Under the pieces are notes generated by a model. That model ran no database searches. It had not been told where the DNA came from and was given only the letters and a program-made list of their open reading frames with translations. From contig OZ025830.1 of assembly GCA_964019425.1 (NCBI GenBank), positions 638,501 through 702,500 of the forward strand: a DNA stretch of 64,000 nucleotides, given 5' to 3'. Numbering within the stretch: position 1 is the first letter of the stretch; each line of letters begins with the position of its first letter. The DNA is from Flectonema sp. DT1601 (taxonomy: Eukaryota; Euglenozoa; Diplonemea; Diplonemida; Diplonemidae). Shown piece by piece: positions 11,457-20,913 of this stretch. Made by a program: the position numbers and the translations under genes.

Positions 11457-14093
11457 ATGATGCCAACTCTTCATCCAGTCGGGTCCTTGAAATTGGACAC
11501 GCCGGCATCGATTAGCATTCCTCCTACATCTCTGTTGTCAAAGCAGCCTGGTAATAATTGGGATGATGCTGCTTTCAAACGAACACATACGAAGAATCAA
11601 TCTCTACAGAAAATGATGTTGGGACATACTGAAAATAAATATCAAGAGACTTATATAAAAAAGACTAAAGACTTAGACTTGAACGGGTTCACTGAATCAA
11701 GTAGAAAATTAGCCAACCATCTTGAGAGTACAGATATAGACCCAGAGACTGACACGTCACAGTGGCTTGATATGGAAGGAAAAGTACTTCGTTTCTACGG
11801 TTACTGGAAAGAACCAGCAGTTGAACAAGATAGTAAAGATGAAATAAGGAAAGTAATCATCAGTATATTCCCTCACGATGAGACTGTCAGAGTGGTAGAA
11901 CCAAAAACGCCCAATAGTGGAATCCAAGGAGGGACACTAGTCAGAAGACATAGAATACCAGCCTCTGCAGAATCAAAACAGAAAAGAACAAACCAATTGA
12001 GCGCAGGAAACACGTCATTATCTGATGATCACTTGAACCCAAACGATTTCGTAGTCGGTGATGAAATCATTATTTATGGAAAACGTATCACGCTCGTTGA
12101 CTGCGATGGTTTTACGAGAGAGCTTCTCGCAGCTCTTGGGTGTGATGCCCCAAGTTCGATTCCGTATCCGGATGGAACCTACGCTTCAAATCAACCAGAA
12201 TGCATTACATCTCCATCTACTCGATCTGCAAGAAATTTTACTGATTATGATTTTAGAAAAACTCATGAGCACAGTGCTAAAGGTAGAATCGTATCGCACT
12301 ACCCTAATGACATTCAGAGAGTTCAGAGGTTTCTAGCAGGTGATTCTCAAGTGTGTAGGTACTGGGCAGTTTGGAATGATGCTGACAACCCTCATGGAGA
12401 TGTCCGAATGTTTGAAATTCGATACTACCTGTTAGACGGAACTGCTGAAATACTTGAGAATCTTCCTCCAAATAGCGGACGAGAACCCAGTAGATCATTC
12501 TGCGCTAGACGCAAACTACCAAAACCAGGAATGGCGACAGGAGCTGACTTGACATTCACAAACAGAGCCAACGGTTTTAGATATGAAGCACCAGCTGGAG
12601 TTCAAGAACGAGACTGCTACTACGACTACGATGATATCGGAATTGGTGAAACCCTCTCAGTCTTTGGTAGGAAATTACAGATATACGCTTGTGATAAATG
12701 GACGAGAGATCACTACACTCAACAGGGAATTGAAGTTCCTGAGGACATTGATATTTCTTACTTAACAAGAAAACCAACTCCACCATCACTAAAGCCACCA
12801 AAACACAACGGATTCGGAACAGAAGCTGACTCAATTGGTAATTGTAAATCTCTTGTTCTACGCGCTCCAAAACAAGATGTAGTTAAATGGCATAAACACG
12901 TTAATACGTTATTACGATACAAGTGCAAATTACATTCACCGAAAGACCCAAATGACGGTCTAAGGAGGTTTATATTAACTTTCTATGTGGCAGATGACAC
13001 TTTAATGATTAATGAAATCAGTGTGAGGAATACTGGTTATTTGGCTGGAAGGTTTTTGAAGAGGCAGAAGATTAAAAAATCTGAAAATTCTGATGGAGAT
13101 CCGATTTATTATCGACACGAAGACATCGTACCGGGTGAAATATTAATAGTTTTTAATCATAAATTTGAGATGTTGTCGATGGATGATTTCACGAAGACCT
13201 TTAAAGATGAAGAGAGCAATCCAACCGATCAAACGATTCAAAAGGAAGTTTCACCAAAACGTGTAACCGAATTAGCAATGCAGCTTCGTGGTGTTATTAT
13301 GACCAAACACATCAACTTGACAGATGCGTTTCGTCATTACGATCACGACAGAGATGGATCGTTACCATTACATGAATTTAGTGAATTATTATCATCTTTA
13401 CATATTAAAGCAACTCATTCTGAGGCTGTTGCGCTACTCACTCACCTCGACATTGACGGTGATGGTCGTCTAAATCTCAATGACTTTGCTGTAGCAATAA
13501 CAGGAAATAATGTGAAATCATTTCTTGATGGGGAAGGACAAGAGTTTGGGATGGTGAAGCCTATGCAAGTTGAAGATGCTTCGAAGTACATCCGTCTGGC
13601 AGCACAGCGTCCTCAGGAAGTTCTTCGTCAGAAAGTACTTCGAACATTCAGAGAGAAGGTAGACGCTCGTCAGATGAATTTATTTGAGATGTTTCGACTG
13701 CTATCAACAATGCCATCATCATTCAAAGATCACACAAAGAGTAACGACGTTGCCGCCTTAGGAAGTGGTGGCACCGATTCCTTACTCGGACCAGTTCAGC
13801 TTCGACGTGGTGTCCAAGAACGTTTCAACTTCGGGTTCTCAGAAACAGAGATGGATCACCTTATGCATTTCTTCTTCCCAACTCTCCCAAAGGTATGTTT
13901 TCTTTTTTTTTTTAAATTCTTTTTATTGTACCATTAGACTGAACAAAGTGAATAACCATCACACCAACAGGAGCTACGTTCAGCACCTCGCGAGCAGACT
14001 GCTGCATATCGACTGTCGTTGTCGGTGTTTCAGGAAAAGTGGGGAGAGTTGGAAGCGATAGGGCAATTAGCTCCAGACAAAACCTTGAAATAA
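11457..14093 (+). CDS. EFHC/RIB72-like axonemal protein (three DM10 + EF-hands)
   Basis: Exons 11457-13892 and 13971-14093 join in phase 0 to give 852 residues. Three DM10-type units follow each other (about 95-230, 285-445 and 475-595), each with the hallmark ending of a G-E-x-L/I-x-V/I-[FY]-G/N-[RK] strand and a DGFT/DKWT/DDFT element. Two EF-hand loops follow, DHDRDGSLPLHE and DIDGDGRLNLND, both with canonical calcium ligands. This order matches EFHC1/EFHC2 and Chlamydomonas RIB72, microtubule inner proteins of ciliary doublets that bind the A-tubule lumen. The C-terminal extension of about 150 residues makes it longer than RIB72. The start follows CTCCTTAG at 11441. It is the clearest evidence for a flagellum. 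Confidence 0.92.
13893..13970 (+). other. cis-intron in EFHC-like gene
   Basis: The donor is GTATGT followed by a T-rich stretch; the acceptor is ATCACACCAACAG, A/C-rich. It joins in phase 0. Confidence 0.85.
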
Positions 14094-14879
14094 GCGTTTT
14101 AATCGTTGTTGTTGTTTAAGAAAAGAAAATATAATAAAAAAACCTTCTGGTTTTTTTGTTATTTTTTTTTCCATTCTTTTTTTTCACACTTTTTTTTTTT
14201 TTTTTTTTGAGACAACTACGTTACGGACACAGTTCTATTTTTTGTGGGTCTGTACGTTGTTTCGAATTGCGGATTAAGGACCGAACCCGTTTTATGGTTC
14301 ACAGCTAATTCATTGTATCCGATATGAAATGATTTTTTATTTGTGCGAAATTTTCAAAAAAAAAAAAAAAAAGAAGCGTAAAATTCCCCTCACTTTTCCC
14401 CCGTTTCTTCTGTACAAACGCCTGTGAAATATTTCATTTTTTTTTTTTTTTGTTTCTTCATTTAAATCATTATTTAAATAATTCTTTTTGAAAAGGATGA
14501 CAGAAACACATCGTCAGACAACAATACATCAATAGGGATGTGAGTGTTCTCTCTGCAGGCTTACCTAACTATTGTTTGGCGTCTAACCAAAGAGAAATGA
14601 CGTACAATTCTCATTCTGATATCGACACGTAATAAATCCAACTGAGATGGGATAGGTGAAGTGGATGACAGTTCGAAGTAGAAACACTGCAATACTTTAA
14701 TGCGGATTAGAAGTTTCTTTGCAGTTGATCTGCAGAGGAGAACAAAAAAAAAAAAAAAAAAAAAAAAAGAAAGTACGATTCTCATGATGGTTGATTTTAT
14801 TACGCTTTTTTGAGTCTTTTCATTTTTTATTTACAGAACTCAACCAACACCAACAAACAAGAAAAAAGAAATAATAATA
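14094..14879. other. intergenic
   Basis: 3' UTR and A/T runs; no gene seen. The end carries TTTTTTATTTACAG at 14836, the probable acceptor of the rhodanese mRNA. Confidence 0.6.
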
Positions 14880-15800
14880 ATGTCGAGATTCCCACTCGCC
14901 TTAGTAACCACCGAATGGTTGATGGAAAGGATAAGTTCAGTTGGATCATCTGTGAGAGTCTTCGATTGCACTACTCGACTAGAACAGGGTGAACAGAAAC
15001 CATATAAAGCTGCTCCAGGTAGGGATACCTTTGAAGAGTCAAGAATAAAAGGATCAGAGTTCATTGATCTGGTCCGTTATAGTCAACCTAACGGATCAAA
15101 AGATAAATGGGGAAATGACGTTCAGTTTCAACTTATGGATGATTTTTTAAAGTTATTTAGTGAAGACACAGGCATTGATGGAACTCAACACATCGTATTG
15201 TACAGCAAATCAAAACCTATGTGGGCTACGAGAGTATGGTGGATGTTATATGCTACAAAGTATCCTGGACAGTTCTCTATTCTTGATGGTGGGTTTCAGA
15301 AATGGAATTCAGAAAATAAACCAATCGAAGAAGGAACACCTTCACCTGCTACACATGTTCCTGGTACTATCACTCCACTTGATAAGTCATTCTCAATCTC
15401 TCCCTTCATATCAAAGAGTAAAATGGTTGAATTAGTCAGCAGTAAATCAGCTCCATTCATTCACACTCTCTCAAAAGATTCATTCAACGGTTGCAGTGAT
15501 ATGTACGGTCGGTGTGGTCACATTACTGGAGCTGTTAATGTTCCGTTTTCAGAATGTATTTCAGCTGATAATTTTGATTTATTTAAAACAAAAGATGAGC
15601 TTGAGGCTGTCTTTTCTGCTGCGGGAATCCCTCCGGAACCTTCTGCTCTGTACGCATACTGTGGTGGTGGTATCAGCGCAACGATCCCATTGTTTGCGGC
15701 GTGTACGATTATGGGATGGGAATGCCCTCTGTCACTTTACGATGGATCATTAGGAGAATGGTGCGGTGATGAATCACTCCCAATGTCTACATCGGAATAA
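14880..15800 (+). CDS. two-domain rhodanese (thiosulfate/3-mercaptopyruvate sulfurtransferase)
   Basis: The protein has 306 residues, the usual length for the TST/MPST family. The first rhodanese domain (about 8-150) has ILDGGFQKW but no catalytic cysteine. The second carries the active loop Y-C-G-G-G-I-S-A with Cys261, followed by LYDGSLGEW. These enzymes move a sulfane sulfur from thiosulfate or 3-mercaptopyruvate to cyanide or thiols. The loop (CGGGISA) is closer to the MPST type (CGSGVTA) than to the CRKGVT of thiosulfate sulfurtransferases. There is no obvious targeting peptide beyond the first few residues. The leader acceptor is at 14836. Confidence 0.9.
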   Translation: MSRFPLALVTTEWLMERISSVGSSVRVFDCTTRLEQGEQKPYKAAPGRDTFEESRIKGSEFIDLVRYSQPNGSKDKWGNDVQFQLMDDFLKLFSEDTGIDGTQHIVLYSKSKPMWATRVWWMLYATKYPGQFSILDGGFQKWNSENKPIEEGTPSPATHVPGTITPLDKSFSISPFISKSKMVELVSSKSAPFIHTLSKDSFNGCSDMYGRCGHITGAVNVPFSECISADNFDLFKTKDELEAVFSAAGIPPEPSALYAYCGGGISATIPLFAACTIMGWECPLSLYDGSLGEWCGDESLPMSTSE

Positions 15801-17301
15801 GTCATTTCTAAATAGGAATTGGTTTTTTTTTTTTTTTTTTTGTTGTTGTTTAATAAAATAATGCTATCTTTTCTGATAATAATCAGAATCGTAAGCGTGT
15901 AAGTAGTAACCGTGGCTTTTTTTTTTTTTTTTTTTTTTTTTTTGTACCTACAAAACCCATTGTTTCGGTAAAAAGAGAATTGTGTCAGCGTAACTAACCT
16001 ATTTCCTTTATTAGGATTTCGTACCTGGTTGCGCACAAACGACGCCAAAAGTGTGAGTAACAAAAGTAAGCAGTGAAGTTTGCCGAGCTTTTTTTTTTGT
16101 CTTGTCCCCTATCTCTCTACTTGCCTTGAAGGTTCTATCTGTTCACCATCAAGACTTTGTAAACTACGATTAACAAATTAATTTATTGAGTAGCAGTCTG
16201 TCATAAAAAAAAAAAAAAGAGAAAATTACTGATTGGGATCATTTCAGTTATGAGTATCTCTAAATTACATTTTTTGAGTAGTTAAATATATCGGCGGCTT
16301 CAGTAGCACCTGCTGTTATGTTATTGAGGTTCCTGAAATGTGTTGGGTTTTGTTGTCTTGGTTGGAAGAATTGTTTTTGTTGGTTTTCAAAACCCGAAAA
16401 TGAAACTTCCAATCAAGGCACACGTCACCTCCCACAATCTTATTTGTCTCAACCATGTGTGACAAATATTACCCTCCCTTTCCAATTTCTATTATAGTGT
16501 TGTCGCATTTACGATGCATGGTTAGTGTGTTAAAACTATGTGAGGGGTGTGTTCATCCCTGATGACAACCTTTTGTATCAAAGTAAAAAAGTTGCTTTTA
16601 AGCATATTCTCTTTTACTGTTTCCACCACTAGCAGTGTTTCTGGTGGAGGGAACCCAGTGTGACCTTGTTCCTCCTTTCTCTGTTTCAGATTGTGTGCCT
16701 GCCGCCATTGTTAATATGAAAGCGTTCAAGTCAAGAAAGTGAGAAACTTATATTTCGTCTGTCAGTGGTTATTTTATTTTATTATATTTTTTTCTTGTGA
16801 ACGGATATTTTCTATTAGTTACTGACATCAGGTCTTCATAATTTCTGTGATGAACTTTTTTTTTCTCCTGGAGCGAGTTTTTTTTGCTACCCGGGCTGCG
16901 ATATAAAAAAAAAAAAAAAAAAAAAAAAAATTTTTCCCCCATTTTTTTTTCCTCCTTTCCGACTATAACCTACTGGTGTTTTTTTTTGAATCTATTTTAT
17001 TCGGAAATTACGAAATCTGTTTCTTGAAATGTATTTCATTTTTAGTATCTGCTGGAAGAAACTACTCGTATTGTAGTGACTGTTTAGGATGTGTTTGTTT
17101 TGTTTATCATATATCATGTCATTCAGGTTACAATTAAAGGTGTATCTAGATGTTGTTTCCCGGCTGTTTTAGTCGACTGTATATTATGTTTCGATTTACC
17201 TCCCCCTTTTTTTTTTGTATCCTGTTAAAGCAATTGTTTCATTTATGACGTTATTATACTTCTTTCAGAAAAAAAAAAAAAAAAAAAGGGGGCAAAAGCA
17301 A
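15801..17301. other. intergenic with an orphan splice acceptor
   Basis: The first part holds a SINE-like repeat (15917-16040). Between 16200 and 16740 the sequence is unusually complex for an intergenic stretch here and ends in a strong acceptor, CTCTGTTTCAG at 16689, followed by an ATG at 16716 with an 8-codon frame. This could be a non-coding or very short-ORF transcript. No protein gene can be supported. Confidence 0.5.
15917..16040 (-). repeat. SINE-like repeat B, copy 2
   Basis: On the minus strand it runs from GTTTGTGCGCAACC through GTTACGCTG and CAATTCTCTTTTT to GTAGGTAC and an A run of about 27. It matches 7951-8054 throughout and, in the other orientation, 28040-28100 over its 3' part. 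The poly(A) end points to retroposition. Confidence 0.65.
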
Positions 17302-17445
17302 ATGGGAGGCTGTTCTTGTAAGGCTAAAACTATATGTCACATGGCAGTGTCGGGTGGTAAACATTTTGGTGCAACTTTTGGGAAAGACTCTGCCCGTCAA
17401 AGACATGTACCGAAGTCGGCACATCATCGACAGGTTACTGGGTAA
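17302..17445 (+). CDS. tiny MGGC-type lipid-anchored protein (47 aa)
   Basis: A 47-residue frame starts MGGCSCKAK. Gly2 with a small residue at position 6 fits an N-myristoylation motif, and Cys4 and Cys6 are likely palmitoylation sites, as in SH4 domains. A clean leader supports it: TATACTTCTTTCAG ends at 17268, then 33 nt of A-rich leader. The rest is basic (Lys, Arg, His) with no domain recognised. It lies 340 nt upstream of a second short MGNC protein and 3.5 kb upstream of a cyclic-nucleotide-domain protein with a related start. It could be only the first exon of a longer protein, since GTAAGC overlaps the stop codon. Function unknown; membrane attachment is inferred. Confidence 0.55.
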   Translation: MGGCSCKAKTICHMAVSGGKHFGATFGKDSARQRHVPKSAHHRQVTG

Positions 17446-17787
17446 GCCAGATATTGAATTTTTGAAAGGAACTGCAAAAAATTAAAAAAAAAAAAAAAAA
17501 ATCCTATCCGCCTATAAGACGTTTATGAAATAGTCATTCTGTCCACAACCATCATCTTGACTTTGGACTTGGAGGGTTGTTATCTAACTTATGTTATTGT
17601 TTTCTGATAAAATGAAAAAAAAACATTATTACTTACACAAGGATTCCTGAAACTGTAAAAAAAGAAAAAGAAAAAAGAAGCCTTGTGTTATTATATACAG
17701 TAAAAGTAACTTGTCGGTGAGATTTTCATATTTCAATTATTTTTTCTCAAGTCTTTTTTTTTTTTTTTTTTTTTTTTTTGTAACAAA
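17446..17787. other. short intergenic stretch
   Basis: A/T runs and no gene. A CTCAAG at 17751 followed by a T run of about 27 precedes the next start. Confidence 0.5.
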
Positions 17788-18009
17788 ATGGGAAACTGTC
17801 AGGCTAACGAATCTCCGAAGGTTGTGAAGGTTCGTAAGTCGAATGTCTACAATAGAGGTCAAAACACAAAACGTCAACCGTGGGGAGCAATCAGAAGTAC
17901 TCAATCTAGAAAGAGGGATGACAATAAAGCAGCTGAACTTCCACCGAAGAGATTAAACGTTTCTGATGTTGAATGGCAACAGAGCAAGCAAGTTGGAGAT
18001 GCACTCTAA
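17788..18009 (+). CDS. small MGNC protein, paralogue of the cNMP protein N-terminus
   Basis: The protein has 73 residues, starting MGNCQANES (myristoylation and palmitoylation motif). It aligns along most of its length with the first ~90 residues of the protein at 20914: MGNC, V-x-[KI]-R-K-S, YNRG, T-[KR]-R, G-A-I-[RQ]-S-T, and near its end LN-[VM]-SDV. It lacks everything after that, so it is a free-standing version of an N-terminal membrane module. The surface is strongly basic. It may compete with or substitute for the large protein at the same membrane; that is an inference. Codon use and the clean stop argue against a pseudogene. Confidence 0.75.
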   Translation: MGNCQANESPKVVKVRKSNVYNRGQNTKRQPWGAIRSTQSRKRDDNKAAELPPKRLNVSDVEWQQSKQVGDAL

Positions 18010-18737
18010 AATGATAGTAATCAAGGGGAGTGAGCATGTGTCTTGATAGTTTCCCTTTTCCCCTTTCTTCTCATGTCACCCCCACTTTTGGTGCGAATTC
18101 ACATCTGAGATGTTTACATCACTGTCCCCTTCTATATTTCACATCCTTAGTTAGTCATTCCCTTTTTTATCTCTCTCTCTGTGTTGGAAATTTTAAAAAA
18201 TAAAAATGAAAAGTTTTCATTTATTTGTTTGTTTTTTTTTGTTGCATCCAAAATGCTCTGCATTTTTTTATTTTATTTTATTTTATTTTTTAGAGTGTTG
18301 TGTTCTTCTTTTCCCGAATAGTTTTCTTTCTATCGGATTGCGAAAGAGAGCTAAATTTATAAAATCTAATTTATAAAAAAACATCAACCTTACGAAGTCA
18401 GAAAGGAAACTTCAGATCAAGAGCCGTTTATTTATTATGTTAAAGCTGGTCAGCAGAACCTTGTCTGCGATCAGACAAAACATACGGCTGCTGTCTGAAT
18501 AGGACGTTTTTTTTTTTTTTTTTTTTTTTTTTGTTTTGTTTTGTTAGGCGAGTTTCGTTTCTGGCACTCACTAAACGGCATTTCAGCTGCGGGGATTATC
18601 TGGCAACTGCTATTTTATATACATCCGTGAAAAAAAAAAATAAAAAAAAAAAATGGGAATTTTCTTGCAACTTTTTTTTTCCTTCTCCTTATCCCAATCC
18701 GGTCCTAATCAGAACACTGGAGTAACCGTACACTTCT

Positions 18738-19095
18738 TTCGAATCGCGTGGGGGATTTCATTTATTTTGTAGAAAAATCATACTTGCATCCCTTTTAAAG
18801 GAGAAATCCACAGAATAAAGGCAGAAATAAAGAAGCTTTTTTTTTTTTTTTCCCCCCCTTCCTTAATTTTGGAAAAAAAAAAGGAATAAAAAAAGAAAAA
18901 AAAAGCGCTCTTTTTATTTGCATTAAAAATCCCCTTATTTTCCCCTTTAAAAGGATACAAGTAAAAAAAAAAAATCAACCACAAAAAAAAAACTAACTAA
19001 AACTGAGTCATGATTTACTCTTAAGGAGACTACTGCGTAGCCCTATCAGTGCTGACCACACCAGGAACACCTCTGAGTGTTTTGGATGTGTTCGT
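18738..19095. repeat. duplicated non-coding cassette C, copy 1
   Basis: It begins CGAATCGCGTGGGGGATTT and ends in GGAGACTACTGCG then a 40-nt block (CACACCAGGAACACCTC, GAGTGTTTTGGATGTG). The same blocks in the same order recur at 19617-19855, with variable spacers. A partial third copy may start near 19172. Confidence 0.65.
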
Positions 19096-19355
19096 ATTGT
19101 TTATGGTGATGTGTGTATCCGTCTGAATAAATGACCAGGTCAAAATAACTATGGAGTGAGCAATACTTCTTCCGAGTCGTTTCTTTATTTTATAAAAAAA
19201 CAACAAACAATAATTTCAAAACTTAAGTCACAAATTCACTTGTAGAGAGTACTGTGAGCTTTCGCAGTTTTTTTTATAAAGGGGAAAATCTCAATTTTTA
19301 TGGTTGTTCAAGGAGCAATCAAAAAAAAAAAAAAGAAAAAGAAAAAGAAAAGAGA

Positions 19356-19500
19356 ATTGGCTTTATCTTAAAACTATACAGAAAAATCTGTGATATTTTT
19401 GGTTTGTGTCGCGAAACCGTGAACTGACTTAAGACTGATAAAGCTAAAGGAGGTTTACGTGTGCTGCCCAACGTTCTTTTTCGTTCTTACAAAAGTTGTT
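19356..19500. repeat. dispersed repeat A, copy 2
   Basis: It matches 1003-1159 over its length, roughly 85 percent by eye, with an unbroken shared core of more than 30 nt around CTAAAGGAGGTTTACGTG. It lies between the two C cassettes. Confidence 0.7.
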
Positions 19501-19616
19501 AAAGTACAAAAGCAAAACAAAAAAACAAAACACACCACATCCACACCGTATTAGATTTTGGGACACGAAGATAAATGACTAAATTAAAAAAATAATAAAG
19601 TAAAAAAATACTTCTT

Positions 19617-19855
19617 ACGAATCGTATGGGGGATTTTCTTTTCATGTTTTGTATTATTATTCTTCATGAAAAATGTTTTTTTTTTTTTAAATTTCTATTT
19701 TTACCAAAAATATGTAGAAAATAATTAAAAAAAAAAAAAAAACAAACAAACAATCCCTTAACAGAGACTACTGCGAGTTTTCCTGCTGAACTCTTCGTAT
19801 CTATATCAGTGCCGACCACACCAGGAACACCTCTGAGTGTTTTGGATGTGTTCGT
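19617..19855. repeat. duplicated non-coding cassette C, copy 2
   Basis: It has the same ordered blocks as copy 1. The terminal block from CCGACCACACCAGG to GGATGTGTTCG is nearly identical, suggesting recent duplication or selection on that part. Confidence 0.65.
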
Positions 19856-20270
19856 TTCTTTATTTCACAGCTGTGATTTCAAACTAAGTCGCAACAAGTC
19901 AAGTATTTTTCTATCTTTTTTTGTTATCTTCCTCCTCCTTTTTTTTGAAGCTTCCTGATTAATAAGCAGGTCTTGTTTTATCCCTTGCCTTGACCAGGCT
20001 GGGTGTCTTCAATTCGTTTGATCGTTTAAAAAGTGATTTTTTTTTTTTTTTTTGATAATTATTATTAATTCATATTCTCTACTTTGACTACACTAAAATG
20101 ATGTTCGGAGCCTTGGGAAACCAAAACCAGAATATGACAGAGAAAAAAGGTTAAATCAGAAGGGGGAGAGAGGAAGATTTGTTTAGTAGAATTTTTGTTA
20201 ATTTTTCTTTTTTTTAATTCTCTCCAAAAAACCAAAGACAAACAAAAAAAAAAAAAAAACTCATATAATT

Positions 20271-20729
20271 ATGCTGGTGAACAGAATAATACGACAGGGA
20301 GGTCGGCGATACTGTTCTGCAACAGTCGAATGGAAAGCGGGTCAGGCAGCGGAAATGAAATCACACGGAAGCAGGTGGACCCCAGTCACTATATCAAAAG
20401 TTCTTGATGGAGAACAGCTTCTTGTTGTAGCAAATCTTAATGGAAAACCCATCCAAGTATCAAACAATATCTTACGACCTCGACAAAGAATCAACGTCGA
20501 TCACATAAAAAAATGCATCCACGCAGCATACAAGCTAACCGTTGTTAGCTGCTTAACTTTATTTCCAGCATGGGCTTTCGCATACTTCTATATGTTTGGC
20601 GAGTCTTTTTGGGAATACACACCAATTCAAATCCGACAAGCTGAATTCGACCCAACATACGAAGAAGATTTAATTGAAGGTAGGCTACCAATCGGTAATC
20701 TCTCGTTGCCTGATTATGAAGGAAAATAG
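20271..20729 (+). CDS. small membrane protein, possibly mitochondrial
   Basis: The protein has 152 residues. The N-terminus (MLVNRIIRQGGRRYCS) is basic and amphipathic with no acidic residue, like a mitochondrial targeting peptide. One hydrophobic helix lies at about 88-106 (LTVVSCLTLFPAWAFAYFY), followed by an acidic C-terminal tail. I do not recognise a family. Size and layout fit a lineage-specific inner-membrane subunit, but this is inference. It ends 184 nt before the start of the next gene, the shortest gap in the array. The leader acceptor is not clear; the nearest AG is in the A-rich stretch near 20237. Confidence 0.7.
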   Translation: MLVNRIIRQGGRRYCSATVEWKAGQAAEMKSHGSRWTPVTISKVLDGEQLLVVANLNGKPIQVSNNILRPRQRINVDHIKKCIHAAYKLTVVSCLTLFPAWAFAYFYMFGESFWEYTPIQIRQAEFDPTYEEDLIEGRLPIGNLSLPDYEGK

Positions 20730-20913
20730 ATCATCACTGATAACGGTAGTGAACATTGTATTTATCTGGCTTTCGTGCGTGATTTTGAGCACGAGCCAAT
20801 AGCTGTTTTTTTTTATTATGAAAACAAATGTAGTTCTCATCAAGTGAGTATTTGCAGTGTATCAGTTCACGGAAAGTCACGTCATTTCCAGCAACCAACA
20901 TCACACACACAAA

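Larger units (their letters stand above)
18010..20270. other. intergenic with diverged repeats
   Basis: No gene is seen in 2.2 kb. It holds a duplicated cassette (about 18738-19095 and 19617-19855), dispersed repeat A copy 2 (19356-19500), and many homopolymers. The final part is the leader of the 152-residue protein. Confidence 0.6.

Noticed and set aside
17215-17301. N-terminal extension of the MGGCSC frame
   Set aside because: It would run across the splice acceptor and an A-run. The ATG at 17302 with a lipidation motif is the better start.
20857-20913. In-frame extension of the cNMP-type protein (MYQFTES...)
   Set aside because: The first codon is not ATG and it overlaps the leader acceptor. 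The paralogue at 17788 starts at MGNC.
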